Assembly (NCBI RefSeq): GCF_019797845.1
Contig: NZ_CP081864.1
Coordinates: 1,488,001 to 1,552,000, forward strand
DNA: 64,000 nucleotides
Source of the DNA: Symbiopectobacterium purcellii
Lineage (GTDB): Bacteria > Pseudomonadota > Gammaproteobacteria > Enterobacterales > Enterobacteriaceae
Direction of reading: 5' to 3'
Shown here: positions 40,563 to 49,165 of the stretch, piece after piece
Layout: each line of letters starts with the position of its first letter
Numbering within the stretch: position 1 is the stretch's first letter
The notes under the pieces: model-generated
Seen by the model: the letters and a program-made list of their open reading frames with translations, nothing else
What the model was told of the DNA's origin: nothing
The model's database searches: none
Translations under genes and position numbers: made by a program

Positions 40563-40637
40563 AAGGACCGCTCCTCGCTCAGAGCAGACCTGATGGCCAC
40601 CCAGTCTGTCCGCTTCGCGCCAGGAGCGGACATCATG
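40563..40637. repeat. Dispersed GTCCGC...GCGGAC repeat, copy 4 (most complete)
   Basis: Left part GGACCGCTCCTCGCTCAGAG (40565-40584), AGCAGACC, then CAGTCTGTCCGCTTCGCGCC and AGGAGCGGACAT (40622-40633). The ends pair as an imperfect hairpin (GACCGCTCCT with AGGAGCGGAC). Used as reference for the other copies. Confidence 0.65.
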
Positions 40638-40697
40638 AAGATCAAAGATGTCCTGCTTATGTGGCCTTATGTATGGTGGCTACTGCTTAGGCGTATA

Positions 40698-41588
40698 TTA
40701 TTCGAGTTCCAGTTTACTGATGATTTGGGCAAGCATGGTTCTATCCTCCCCCGTCAAAGAAAGCAGAGGCGACGGCAGGCAGGGCGACTGGACAAGACCG
40801 CGAAGTTCTGCAATCGAGGCAATAGTGCGCAGACTGCCATACTGGCTGAAGTAAGCCCAGATGGGTTCAAACAAAGCATTGAGATCAATTGCTCGTTGAA
40901 CATCACCGCGCAGCACTGAATGGGCCATCTCCAGTAATTCACGGGGATACAGCCCGCCCAGTGCAGAATAATAAACGTCACAACCGGCCATTAGTCCCCT
41001 AACGGCTCGTCCATCACCACTGATACCGAGTGTAACCCCCTCACAGAATGACGCTTTCAGCTTTCCAATCCGTTGCGTGGCCAGACTTAAATCCGTTTCC
41101 AGAAAACCAAGTTTGACTGAAGAAACATTAGGCAGGAAAGATAATCTCATGAGAAGTTCATCATCGAATGAGAACCCCGTGGTGGCCGGATTATCATAGA
41201 TGTAAAGTGGAACGGACAGTTCGCCCGTTACACGTTCATAAAAACCAAAGACTTCTTCAGACGTGAGTTTCTGATAAGAAACCGGTGCCATCATCACGCC
41301 TTTAACACCCGCTTTCTGGGCATCATTGGCAAGTCTGATCACTTCATCCGTACTGACAGCGCCGATACTACTCATGACCGGAATAGAACCTGCTAATTCC
41401 ACGGCAATTTCAGTCGCACGGTAGCGTTGAGCACGTGTTAGGTAGGCATAATTTCCTGTAGAGCCTATGACTCCAATGGAATCAACTTCTGCAGCCGTGA
41501 TAATTTGCAACAGCCCAGTGAAGGCTGTTTCATCAATATCCCCATTTTTTAACGGTGTGAGGGGAAAGGCACTGAATCCTGAGAACAT
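40698..41588 (-). CDS. DapA/NanA-family class I aldolase
   Basis: 296 residues of the dihydrodipicolinate synthase/N-acetylneuraminate lyase family. Seen: GSTGNYAYLTRAQRYRATEIA (phosphate/keto-acid loop), Tyr in PLYIYDNPATTGF and the Schiff-base Lys in VSSVKLGF. It forms a pyruvate or 2-keto acid imine; the second substrate cannot be told. The real biosynthetic dapA is normally elsewhere, so this is a catabolic or specialised paralogue. It lies 47 bases downstream of an EamA transporter gene in the same direction, so transport and cleavage of the same compound is likely. Start with AGGAC upstream. Confidence 0.9.
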   Translation of the reverse strand: MFSGFSAFPLTPLKNGDIDETAFTGLLQIITAAEVDSIGVIGSTGNYAYLTRAQRYRATEIAVELAGSIPVMSSIGAVSTDEVIRLANDAQKAGVKGVMMAPVSYQKLTSEEVFGFYERVTGELSVPLYIYDNPATTGFSFDDELLMRLSFLPNVSSVKLGFLETDLSLATQRIGKLKASFCEGVTLGISGDGRAVRGLMAGCDVYYSALGGLYPRELLEMAHSVLRGDVQRAIDLNALFEPIWAYFSQYGSLRTIASIAELRGLVQSPCLPSPLLSLTGEDRTMLAQIISKLELE

Positions 41589-41635
41589 ATTTTTTGTCCT
41601 TGCGATGAGGGTTAGGCGAGTAAAATGGTCTGGGC

Positions 41636-42526
41636 TTAATGTGCAAATTTACGTGATCCCATCACGCAGAGGATCACGCCCAGTGTTACCGCAATCATCA
41701 ATGGACTTACCTTTTCAGAAAGTAGCGTTGCCGAGAGTCCCAGACCGAAGAAGGGCTGTAGCAGTTGTAGTTGCCCTACAGCAGCAATACCGCCAGCCAC
41801 AAGTCCCCGGTACCAGAAAATAAAGCCGATCAGCATACTGAACAGAGATACGTATCCCAGCGCGATCCAGCCCTGTAGACTTATCACGCCAATATCGTCT
41901 GGCATTGTTTCAATGGTGGCGAGCAGCATCAGAGGCAGCGAAATGATTAAAGCCCAGCAGATCACCTGCCATCCTCCCAGTTCACGCGAAATCCTTGCTC
42001 CTTCGGCATACCCGAGGCCACATACCACAACCGAGGCTAGCATCAGCAAATCGCCTGTTGCTGATATAGCGATATCCTGAGAAAGAGCGAACCCCATCAC
42101 CAACACGCTGCCAATGGCAGAAAAAATCCAGAAAGCCAGCTTTGGCCTTTCACCTCCTCTGATAACGCCGAAGATAGCGGTTGCCATCGGCAAAAGCCCC
42201 AGAAAAACAATGGAGTGAGAAGATGTAACATGCTGCAACGCCATTGCAGTAAGTAGAGGAAAACCAATCACCACGCCCAGGGATACAACAATCAGAGAAA
42301 ACAGCTGATTGCGTGTCGGACGCTTCTCTCTAAAAAAAAGAATCAACATAATTGCCAGCAAACCGGCAATTGAGGCGCGTATGAACGTCAGAAAAAATGG
42401 GTCCATTTCCTGTACCGCAATCCGGGTCGCGGGCAGTGAACCGCTAAAAATGACAACCCCAACAAGACCGTTTAGCCAGCCCGACCTCAGGTCATGATTC
42501 GATTGATTTACCACATTAGTTACCAC
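41636..42526 (-). CDS. EamA (DMT superfamily) transporter
   Basis: 296 residues with ten hydrophobic helices in two EamA repeats (GLVGVVIFSGSLPATRIAV and DLLMLASVVVCGLGYAEGARISRELGG open the halves). The start is GTG at 42526 with GAGAGG upstream. Cotranscribed with the DapA-family gene and divergent from a MocR regulator gene; the three together look like a small amino acid or keto acid handling unit. Confidence 0.88.
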   Translation of the reverse strand: MVTNVVNQSNHDLRSGWLNGLVGVVIFSGSLPATRIAVQEMDPFFLTFIRASIAGLLAIMLILFFREKRPTRNQLFSLIVVSLGVVIGFPLLTAMALQHVTSSHSIVFLGLLPMATAIFGVIRGGERPKLAFWIFSAIGSVLVMGFALSQDIAISATGDLLMLASVVVCGLGYAEGARISRELGGWQVICWALIISLPLMLLATIETMPDDIGVISLQGWIALGYVSLFSMLIGFIFWYRGLVAGGIAAVGQLQLLQPFFGLGLSATLLSEKVSPLMIAVTLGVILCVMGSRKFAH

Positions 42527-42600
42527 AGCAGACCTCTCAACGTTTGGATAACACTTCAGTGACTGAAGTTGACACCCTTGATGCTAAGCCTCATCATTAA

Positions 42601-42620
42601 TGACAATCAAATAATTGTCA
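42601..42620. promoter_or_regulatory. Inverted repeat before the MocR gene
   Basis: TGACAAT (42601-42607), six bases, ATTGTCA (42614-42620): perfect 7-base arms, 12 bases before the MocR start and about 75 bases from the divergent transporter gene. A plausible MocR operator. Confidence 0.55.
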
Positions 42621-42632
42621 TGGATACAATTT

Positions 42633-43967
42633 ATGAAAGCCCGGTACAAAGCCATTGTGGATGAGTTTGCAACTGCAATCCGAAGCGGCACTTTATTGCC
42701 GGGCACCCGTCTCTCGACACACCGAGCCCTTTCAGTCGAAAAACATATTTCTCTTGCAACAGCTACACGCGTTTACGCTGAACTGGAAGCCATGGGGTTA
42801 GTCAGTGGAGAATCAGGAAGGGGAACATTTGTCAGGGAAATTTCGCTGCCAGCAGGGCTTGGGTTAGATCAGCACGTGGTCGCGTCTGATGTTCTTGACC
42901 TGAACTTTAACTACCCATCCCTGCCGGATCAGGCGGAACGGCTACGCGACGCGATGAGGCAATTGACCACTTCTGGCGATCTGGCTTCCCTGTTGCGATA
43001 TCAGCCCCACGCAGGCAGGCAAAGCGACAGGGATACCATTGCATCATGGCTAAATGCCGCCGGTATCCAGCCTTCCGCCGATGAAGTCCTGGTTGTGAAT
43101 GGCGCACAGCATGGCCTCACCGTTGCCGTTATGGGGCTCCTTAAGCCCGGAGATGTGGTAGCTGTGGACGCGCTGATTTATCCCGGCTTTATAGCTCTGG
43201 CGCGATTGTGTCATCTGGAACTGGTGGCAATTCCGGCTCATGCAAATGGCCCGGACCTAGATGCATTCAGACAAATCTGCCAGCGCAGGCGCATCCGCGC
43301 TGTTTATACGATGCCGACACTGCATAATCCGCTCGGCTGGGTTTTGAATGATGAACAGCGAAAGAAACTCACTTTGATTGCCAGAACCTTTGATCTGCTC
43401 ATCATTGAGGATGCGGCCTATGCTTTTCTTGTTCGCCGCCCGCCGCCGCCGCTTGCTGCCTATGCGCCTGAAAGAACGGTATATGTTACCGGTTTCGCCA
43501 AAAGTATTGCCACAGGTTTGCGTGTGGGAGCCGTATTTTGCCCGGCAAACATGCGTGGTGCACTGGAACGGGCTATAAGGGCGACGACCTGGAATACACC
43601 ATCCCTTATGGTCTCCATTGTCTGTGGATGGATAAAAGATGGCACGATACAACGCTTTGAATCACTGAAAAGACGAGATGCACGCCAGCGACAGGCGCTG
43701 GCCCGTAAAATACTCTCTGACTGTGAATGGGTAGGCCATTCCAGCTCCTACTTTCTCTGGTTACCGTTACCACAGGAGATACGGGCTGACCAGCTTGTCC
43801 ACCGGCTGATGCAGCAACACATTTCAGTTTCAACCGCAGAACCATTCTGCTCCACAAATAATGTGCCACATGCGCTTCGTCTCGCGCTTGGCTCCGTCAG
43901 CATGAATCAACTGAGCGAAGCCCTCACTGCGATCAAAGATGCTATTGAGTATGAGAGAGATCTTTAA
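42633..43967 (+). CDS. MocR-type regulator (GntR plus aminotransferase-like domain)
   Basis: 444 residues from the ATG at 42633 (MKARYKAIVDEFATAIRSG); a TTG six codons earlier is possible since no clear ribosome site is visible for either. GntR helix-turn-helix at 1-70 (LLPGTRLSTHRALSVEKHISLATATRVYAELEAMGLV), aminotransferase domain with Asp in LIIEDAAYAF and PLP Lys in VTGFAKSIATGLRVG. Divergent from the transporter-aldolase operon, which is the probable target. Distinct in sequence from the other MocR protein at 37309-38727. Confidence 0.9.
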   Translation: MKARYKAIVDEFATAIRSGTLLPGTRLSTHRALSVEKHISLATATRVYAELEAMGLVSGESGRGTFVREISLPAGLGLDQHVVASDVLDLNFNYPSLPDQAERLRDAMRQLTTSGDLASLLRYQPHAGRQSDRDTIASWLNAAGIQPSADEVLVVNGAQHGLTVAVMGLLKPGDVVAVDALIYPGFIALARLCHLELVAIPAHANGPDLDAFRQICQRRRIRAVYTMPTLHNPLGWVLNDEQRKKLTLIARTFDLLIIEDAAYAFLVRRPPPPLAAYAPERTVYVTGFAKSIATGLRVGAVFCPANMRGALERAIRATTWNTPSLMVSIVCGWIKDGTIQRFESLKRRDARQRQALARKILSDCEWVGHSSSYFLWLPLPQEIRADQLVHRLMQQHISVSTAEPFCSTNNVPHALRLALGSVSMNQLSEALTAIKDAIEYERDL

Positions 43968-44072
43968 GCTAAAGCCCACTTCAAGTCGTGTGGTATTTAA
44001 CGAGATTTTTTAATTTCAGCAGGCCAAATTTAACTCTCAAATAAGTGTTCAGTAATTATGCGTGTTGTTCAT

Positions 44073-44669
44073 TCAGCGTGTCCGTTCGCTTACGGTCATA
44101 GTGAACTTCAGCAAGCCGCTTTCGGCACAGCTGTAGCTATGCGGCAAATCTGTTCTGGCAATCACTGAGCAACCTTCGCTCACTTTCAGGCTTTCCTTCC
44201 CTAAAGTGAGCTGCAGTGAACCCTTCACGACATGTAAAAGTTCAAACGTGCCATCAGAGTGACCGGGCGATTCGAAAATTTCACCAGGATGCAGCTCCCA
44301 CTCCCACAACTCGATCATGTCCGGTCCGCTGGTGCCAGCCAGCAGTCGGGCTGTTCCCCCATTTTTGCCGTGCCACAGGCAGGGAATATCCTCTGAGGCA
44401 ATGAGATGTATGCTAGGTTTACTGGCGACATTAACAATATCTGCCACTGAGACCCCCATCGCAGATGCCAGTTTACAGAGCAGCGCTATGCTGGGGTTTG
44501 CCCGGCAAGCCTCAATTTCTACGAGCATACCTTTGCTTACGCCAGCCTGCCGTGACAGCTCATCCAGAGACATTTTATTCTGGCTACGGTACTGCTTAAG
44601 AGAAGCGGATAGAGCTTCATTAATGACGCTGGCATCTGAGCCGGTCATTATATTGACTTTATCGGTCAT
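44073..44669 (-). CDS. XRE-family regulator with C-terminal cupin domain
   Basis: 198 residues. Helix-turn-helix at about 18-75 (SLDELSRQAGVSKGMLVEIEACRANPSIALLCKLASAMGVSVADIV), cupin sensor domain at about 105-195 (WELHPGEIFESPGHSDGTFELLHVVKGSLQLTL). This architecture is common in regulators of amino acid, polyamine or small-molecule use. It is divergent from the B3/B4-domain gene, and four GGTCATT repeats lie around its start. The first ATG (44669) or the ATG at 44648 could be used; both lie next to a repeat. Confidence 0.9.
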   Translation of the reverse strand: MTDKVNIMTGSDASVINEALSASLKQYRSQNKMSLDELSRQAGVSKGMLVEIEACRANPSIALLCKLASAMGVSVADIVNVASKPSIHLIASEDIPCLWHGKNGGTARLLAGTSGPDMIELWEWELHPGEIFESPGHSDGTFELLHVVKGSLQLTLGKESLKVSEGCSVIARTDLPHSYSCAESGLLKFTMTVSERTR

Positions 44670-44699
44670 TGGTCATTATCATAATCTAAAACGGTCATT
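44642..44699. promoter_or_regulatory. Four GGTCATT direct repeats, candidate operator
   Basis: GGTCATT starts at 44643, 44664, 44671 and 44693, i.e. spaced 21, 7 and 22 bases, three of them preceded by C. They span the start of the XRE gene and end 13 bases before the B3/B4 gene, so one bound complex could control both. Confidence 0.5.
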
Positions 44700-44712
44700 T
44701 CAGGATTATTGA

Positions 44713-45411
44713 ATGTTAACAGCCTATCCGTCAATTAGCGCTAACGTTGCTCGTCTAGCTCCAGGCTTTCGCGCGCTGAGCATCAGCATATCTGCAGATC
44801 CGCTGGTTAACGCCAGCGTAGGTGAGGAAGCACTTCGCAAAGCCTGTGAATACGTACTTTACGGGCAACCTGCCTGGGCTGAAGTTCACCTGGATGCATG
44901 GGCTAAGGTTTTTCGTGCCTTCGGAGCAAAGCCCAAACGTACGCCTTGTTCAGCTGAAGCCCTTCGTAAGCGAGTGATACGCGGCGGGTCTATGGCAGCA
45001 CTTGACCCGGTGGTAGACCTTTATAACGCAGTCAGTCTGCGCTATGCCGTGCCTGTCGGTGGTGAAAATCTGGAAGCCTATTGCGGTTCACCCCAACTCA
45101 TTATTGCCGATGGCAGTGAACCGTTTGACACCCTCAAAGATGGCCAGCCATACGTGGAGAACCCCGAAGCAGGGGAAGTCATCTGGTGTGACGACACGGG
45201 GGTCACCTGTCGTCGCTGGAACTGGCGACAGGGAATAAGAACCCGGCTGAGTTCTTCAGATAAACACATGTGGTTCATACTGGAAAGCCTGCCGGAGATG
45301 CCACTCGAAGCGCTTTATGAGGCAGGAAAAATGCTGACAGACGGGCTGGAAGTTATGATGCCAGGATTGAAGTCTGAAGTTACGTTAATTGAGACGCTTC
45401 AAGCCAACTGA
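44713..45411 (+). CDS. B3/B4 tRNA-binding-domain protein
   Basis: 232 residues. The pattern matches stand-alone proteins with the B3/B4 domain of the phenylalanyl-tRNA synthetase beta chain (SAEALRKRVIRGGSMAALDPVVDLYNAVSLRYAVPVGGENLEAYCG is typical, ending in WNWRQGIRTRLSS). In the synthetase this part edits mischarged tRNA; free-standing versions may edit or act on amino acid derivatives. Divergent from the XRE-cupin regulator gene and probably its target. No clear Shine-Dalgarno before the ATG (AGGATT only). Confidence 0.85.
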   Translation: MLTAYPSISANVARLAPGFRALSISISADPLVNASVGEEALRKACEYVLYGQPAWAEVHLDAWAKVFRAFGAKPKRTPCSAEALRKRVIRGGSMAALDPVVDLYNAVSLRYAVPVGGENLEAYCGSPQLIIADGSEPFDTLKDGQPYVENPEAGEVIWCDDTGVTCRRWNWRQGIRTRLSSSDKHMWFILESLPEMPLEALYEAGKMLTDGLEVMMPGLKSEVTLIETLQAN

Positions 45412-45788
45412 CTAATCCTAATCCGGCATTATGAGTGCTGGAATTAGCACGAAAGCGTCCGCAGAGTCCGCTTTTAGCTCAAAGCTGTCTGTCGATGTCT
45501 GATGTCCAGTCATAGCGTGACAGGCAGCTTCGTGCCAGGAACGGACGTTCCATCTCAGTTAGCGGACATTGTCAGTACATGTATGTATACCACCCCTTCG
45601 CAACTGACATCGGTTTCGAAAACAACCCCGAACGGCCTGGTATTGACATGACTCTGCCGATTATGAGTTTTTCTGTCGGAGTGCTGGTAAATCATAATCA
45701 AAAAACTCATTAAGCCAGTTTTTAAAGAGAAAACTAATCATGCCGGCTCTGTAAAATTTTGAGTTCCACTTTTTTGAAAGACGTCCTC
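45412..45788. other. Gene-free interval with dispersed repeat copy 5
   Basis: 377 bases. Just after the B3/B4 gene, CTAATCC...GGAATTAG (45413-45448) can form a hairpin that may terminate it. Repeat copy 5 follows (45455-45551). The last 200 bases hold the promoter area of the transporter gene, without clear boxes. Confidence 0.45.
45455..45551. repeat. Dispersed GTCCGC...GCGGAC repeat, copy 5
   Basis: GCGTCCGCAGAGTCCGCTTT and TAGCTCAAAGCTGTCTGTCG on the left, GGCAGCTTCGTGCCAGGAAC and GGACGTTCC on the right; same layout as copy 4 with a longer middle. Confidence 0.55.
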
Positions 45789-46631
45789 ATGCATAAAAAT
45801 CAAAATCTTCCTTTTCTGGCGGCCTTATCTGGAATGGTTTCGGTTCAGACAGGTGCAGCGTTTGCTAAGACACTATTCCCCGTTGTTGGTAGCGAAGGCG
45901 TGGCCGCGCTGCGCCTTGGCATTTCAGCCATTGTTCTACTTATCGTGTTTCGTCCGTGGACATTACGCAATAGCGGGATATCGTGGGTATCAATAATCAT
46001 GTATGGCATCGTACTCGCCCTGATGAACCTACTGATTTACCGTGCTTTTGCTTATATTCCCGTCAGTATCGCCATATCAATTGAGGTAATGGGACCCTTG
46101 GTAGCTGCTCTGCTGACGTCCCGGCAAAAAACAGATTTGCTATGGATCCTTTTGTCCGCTTTGGGCATGTTTTTGTTGGCGGCAGGCGATATACATAATG
46201 TCATTGATATCCGTGGCGTAGCGTATTCTATAGCGGCGGCATTTTTCTGGGGGCTTTATGTCATTGTTGGCAGAAGAGTGTCAGGCGGCGGCGGGCGCTC
46301 TGTTGCGGCAGGTATGACTATTGCTGCTCTGATTACGGTACCGCTTGGCACTGCTCAGGCCGGGAGTGCTCTGCTCATACCCGGTGTGCTTCTTACTGGG
46401 CTTTGCGTGGCGATCCTGTCGAGCATGCTGCCTTTCCTGCTGGATATGTATTCCATGCGTTGGCTTCCCTCCCGTGTGTTCGGCGTTTTACTGAGCGGTT
46501 CTCCGGCAATCAGTGCGCTTGCAGGATGGATTATCCTGCGTGAAGAGTTAAGTTTAACGCAGTGTGGAGGCATTCTGGCCGTTATGTCCGCTTGTTGCGG
46601 TTGTGCGTTGTTCGCCCGTCCACGCACATGA
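45789..46631 (+). CDS. EamA transporter, RhtA-like
   Basis: 280 residues from 45789 (MHKNQNLPFLAALSGMVSVQTGAAFAKTLFP), about ten membrane helices. GSEGVAALRLGISAIVLL, YIPVSIAISIEVMGPLVAAL and YSMRWLPSRVFGVLLSGSPAISALAGWIILREEL follow the RhtA (YbiF) threonine/homoserine exporter closely, so amino acid export is the best guess. The ribosome site is weak (GAAAGACG). It converges on an Lrp-family regulator gene 15 bases away. Together with the LysE-type gene at 47.6 kb it forms an amino acid efflux neighbourhood. Confidence 0.87.
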   Translation: MHKNQNLPFLAALSGMVSVQTGAAFAKTLFPVVGSEGVAALRLGISAIVLLIVFRPWTLRNSGISWVSIIMYGIVLALMNLLIYRAFAYIPVSIAISIEVMGPLVAALLTSRQKTDLLWILLSALGMFLLAAGDIHNVIDIRGVAYSIAAAFFWGLYVIVGRRVSGGGGRSVAAGMTIAALITVPLGTAQAGSALLIPGVLLTGLCVAILSSMLPFLLDMYSMRWLPSRVFGVLLSGSPAISALAGWIILREELSLTQCGGILAVMSACCGCALFARPRT

Positions 46632-46646
46632 CCCTGACGTTCTGGC

Positions 46647-47168
46647 TCAGTCTTCCAAATCGAACAGCGGAACCTTCATTCCCGTTTTAACAGGATCGAG
46701 CACAATTAGCGTCCGGTAGGTCAAAATGTCCTGATTATCCGCAAAGTGCAGCCTGACAAGATGCTCAAAGTGCTGTAGGTCTCGGGCAATCATGATGATG
46801 ATGAATGACACGCCACCGTTAACGAAATAGCACTGCTGAATTTCGTCGACGCTTCGAAAATACCGTTTGGCTCTGTCCATTACGATGCTCCGATCCTCGA
46901 CGAGACGTGATTCAATAACTGCCGTAACGGGATTACCAACCTTAGCTGGGTCGAGGACAGCAATATTGGCTCTGATAATTCCTTTCGCCTCCAGCTTGTT
47001 GATACGGCGTTGGACTGAGGGCGTTGAAAGTCCAATTTTTTCGGCTATGGCCGAATGAGGGAGGCGGTTATTCACCTGTAATATGTCAAGAATGGATAAA
47101 TCAAACTGGTCCAGCGCGTCTCGCGTGTTTTTTTTCTCATTACATTGCCTGAAAAAGGGTAAAGGCAC
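46647..47168 (-). CDS. Lrp/AsnC-family regulator
   Basis: 173 residues: helix-turn-helix at about 22-65 (QFDLSILDILQVNNRLPHSAIAEKIGLSTPSVQRRINKLEAKGII), then the RAM/AsnC ligand domain (IQQCYFVNGGVSFIIIMIARDLQHF; LTYRTLIVLDPVKTGMKVPL). The N-terminal tail of about 18 residues is longer than usual; a later start is possible but no better Met is present. Divergent from the LysE-family exporter gene (438 bases), the likely target, as in many Lrp/LysE pairs. Confidence 0.9.
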   Translation of the reverse strand: MPLPFFRQCNEKKNTRDALDQFDLSILDILQVNNRLPHSAIAEKIGLSTPSVQRRINKLEAKGIIRANIAVLDPAKVGNPVTAVIESRLVEDRSIVMDRAKRYFRSVDEIQQCYFVNGGVSFIIIMIARDLQHFEHLVRLHFADNQDILTYRTLIVLDPVKTGMKVPLFDLED

Positions 47169-47424
47169 CGTTTATGGTGAGTAAATGACACAATCTACTC
47201 AGCCTCAACACCTTATCATAACGGTTATCTATTTTTGAATAGCCGTGCAAAAGGGAGATGTTATGAACGAGGGGAGCCGGCTAGTCATCGGCACGGTAGT
47301 TTGTGTCGTTTTATTATATGCGATCATTGTTCTGCACTCACCGACCTGATAACTGTCGTCCGCCTCGCATGTGCAGGATTTATCATCAAAAACATTCAGG
47401 ACATCAGGCTGGAAATTATCGAGA

Positions 47425-47495
47425 AGGTCGGCTTCTCGCTCAAAGCTGACTGTGAATCCTGCAGCAGCCAGCTTTGTGCCAGAGGGGGTCGTTGC
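47425..47495. repeat. Dispersed GTCCGC...GCGGAC repeat, copy 6
   Basis: AGGTCGGCTTCTCGCTCAAA and GCTGACTG on the left, CAGCCAGCTTTGTGCCAGAG and GGGGTCGTT on the right; layout as copy 5. It lies in the Lrp-LysE gap, which otherwise shows no gene. Confidence 0.5.
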
Positions 47496-47605
47496 TAACG
47501 CCGTGCTATGTTACTTTATTGAAAATTGGTCATGAGGTGTACTGTTCACGCAGTGCCCTGCACTGCACTGACCGACTAAACCTATAGCATGCGTGGAGAA
47601 AGTTT

Positions 47606-48223
47606 ATGCCAGATGATTTGATTGCACTCTCTGCGATTGGGGTCGCAATCCTTTTAGGGGCAATGAGTCCAGGGGCCAGTTTTCTGCTTGTTGCCCGTAC
47701 GGCCATGTCCAGTTCGCGGCATGCAGCACTGTCCGTGGCGGCGGGTATGGGCCTTGGTGCGCTTGTCTTTGCTGTTGTCGCGTTAGCGGGTCTGCATGCT
47801 CTGCTAACGATGATCCCGTCTCTTTACACGGGGCTGAAAATTGCTGGCGGTTGTTATCTTTTATGGCTGGCGCTGAAAATGTTTCGTAGTCCTTCGAAGC
47901 GGTTTATTGACCCAACCGCTATAGGCGAAATGAGCGCGTTAAAGGCCTTTGCAACAGGCATCATTACGCAAATCAGCAATCCCCATACGGCTCTGGTATT
48001 TGCCAGTATTTTCTCCGCAGCGCTTACCACTGATATTCAACCTGCCATGTATATCGTCTTGCCCTTACTGGCGTTCACGATTGATATGCTCTGGTATGCC
48101 TTCGTCGCTTTTTTATTATCAACCGACAGACCCCGTCAGGCTTACATCAAGTACCGTAAGTTCATAGACAAATTAAGCGGGGGAATTATGGTCTGGCTGG
48201 GCGTACGGTTGCTGTTAAAGTGA
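47606..48223 (+). CDS. LysE/RhtB-family amino acid exporter
   Basis: 205 residues with six hydrophobic helices. Family motif near the N-terminus: LLGAMSPGASFLLVARTAM, then SAGMGLGALVFAVVALAGL-type and GGCYLLWLALKMFRS helices and the loop ITQISNPHTALVFASIF. Exports a neutral or basic amino acid from the cytoplasm. GGAGAAAG precedes the start. Probably controlled by the divergent Lrp-family regulator. Confidence 0.93.
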   Translation: MPDDLIALSAIGVAILLGAMSPGASFLLVARTAMSSSRHAALSVAAGMGLGALVFAVVALAGLHALLTMIPSLYTGLKIAGGCYLLWLALKMFRSPSKRFIDPTAIGEMSALKAFATGIITQISNPHTALVFASIFSAALTTDIQPAMYIVLPLLAFTIDMLWYAFVAFLLSTDRPRQAYIKYRKFIDKLSGGIMVWLGVRLLLK

Positions 48224-48307
48224 TTAAAGCAACCTCCGCAGGTGAGGCGTTAATCTTCGCTGGGGGACAACCCTAATCCAATCTTCCACATCACAAGAGA
48301 GTGGGGG

Positions 48308-48541
48308 ATGAACATGGGCTCGATGATGTGTTGTACCGTATTCATTCCAAGAGCAGAACCAAGCCTGAACATTGAAATCAATGATGCTCAGGAGAGGTCT
48401 GCGTTTGTTGAAATTTGCGTCTTCAGGGCTGCAATTGCCGCCCTGCACGAGGCCGGGAAGTTATGCCAAATAAACCCATACGGCCATAAAGCATCGTATC
48501 CAAGCCTTAAATCAGACGGTGGAGGTATACAAGAACAGTAA
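48308..48541 (+). CDS. Possible small protein, unknown
   Basis: 77 codons, MNMGSMMCCTVFIPRAEPSL opening, with a protein-like middle (NIEINDAQERSAFVEICVFRAAIAALHEAG) and a short Gly-rich end. GAGAGTGGGGG lies directly upstream. It overlaps the convergent CPBP gene by 30 bases. Composition favours a real gene or the remnant of one, but there is no homology I recognise. Confidence 0.3.
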   Translation: MNMGSMMCCTVFIPRAEPSLNIEINDAQERSAFVEICVFRAAIAALHEAGKLCQINPYGHKASYPSLKSDGGGIQEQ

Positions 48542-49165
48542 AACGGCTGTATTGGCTAGCATGTGTGTCAATATTGGCATCAGCAACCCTTTACTGGTCA
48601 GACGTGCATAACACAGCAGCAATGATATTGCGATTAGCTCAGTCAGCGTTACCGTGGATGTATATTGTGTATGCGCAGCAGCAAAGATCAGCGACACAAG
48701 CATACAACAAGCCAACCGATGATTAGGCAACCACGTAATAAGTCCTTGCAGTAAAAAACCGCGGAAAACGATCTCTTCAACGATGGGACTGAAAAGGATC
48801 ATCGCCAATACAACACTCAGCCATCCTTGTTTCGAAAAATCAGCCATCTGCTGTACCCAGCGCTCTTCACTTGACATCATCATGCTTGTCAGCAGCAAAA
48901 TGAGCAGCAAAACACCGGCGAGCTTAAGCATCAAAGGAGAGGAAAAAAGCCCAAGAGGGAGTAATCCATACCGTTTCGTATACAGAAACCAGAATGGCAC
49001 AATGATAATAAAAGCCAGCAATGAAAAAAAAACTAACGAGTAGGCTGGATTAATCGATATACCGCGATAGAGCCCAACTCCGCTGAAGATTGAAATACTG
49101 TACCAGAGTACAGGCAACCCGAAGCACCAAAGCGACTGTTCCAGACGATCTGTATGATGTGACAT
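48512..49165 (-). CDS. CPBP-family intramembrane metalloprotease (Abi/CAAX-like)
   Basis: 217 residues, about seven hydrophobic helices. CPBP active-site motifs: Glu-Glu and Arg in SPIVEEIVFRGFLLQG, His in LIFAAAHTQY and a His/Asn pair in MPILTHMLANTA. Such proteases process membrane proteins or peptides and often occur near bacteriocin or immunity genes; no bacteriocin gene is recognised here. AGGGAAG precedes the start. It is the last accessory gene before tRNA-Asn. Confidence 0.88.
   Translation of the reverse strand: MSHHTDRLEQSLWCFGLPVLWYSISIFSGVGLYRGISINPAYSLVFFSLLAFIIIVPFWFLYTKRYGLLPLGLFSSPLMLKLAGVLLLILLLTSMMMSSEERWVQQMADFSKQGWLSVVLAMILFSPIVEEIVFRGFLLQGLITWLPNHRLACCMLVSLIFAAAHTQYTSTVTLTELIAISLLLCYARLTSKGLLMPILTHMLANTAVLLFLYTSTV

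Noticed and set aside
47235..47498. 87-codon frame in the Lrp-LysE gap
   Set aside because: Its second half is translated from dispersed repeat copy 6; the first half is not protein-like.
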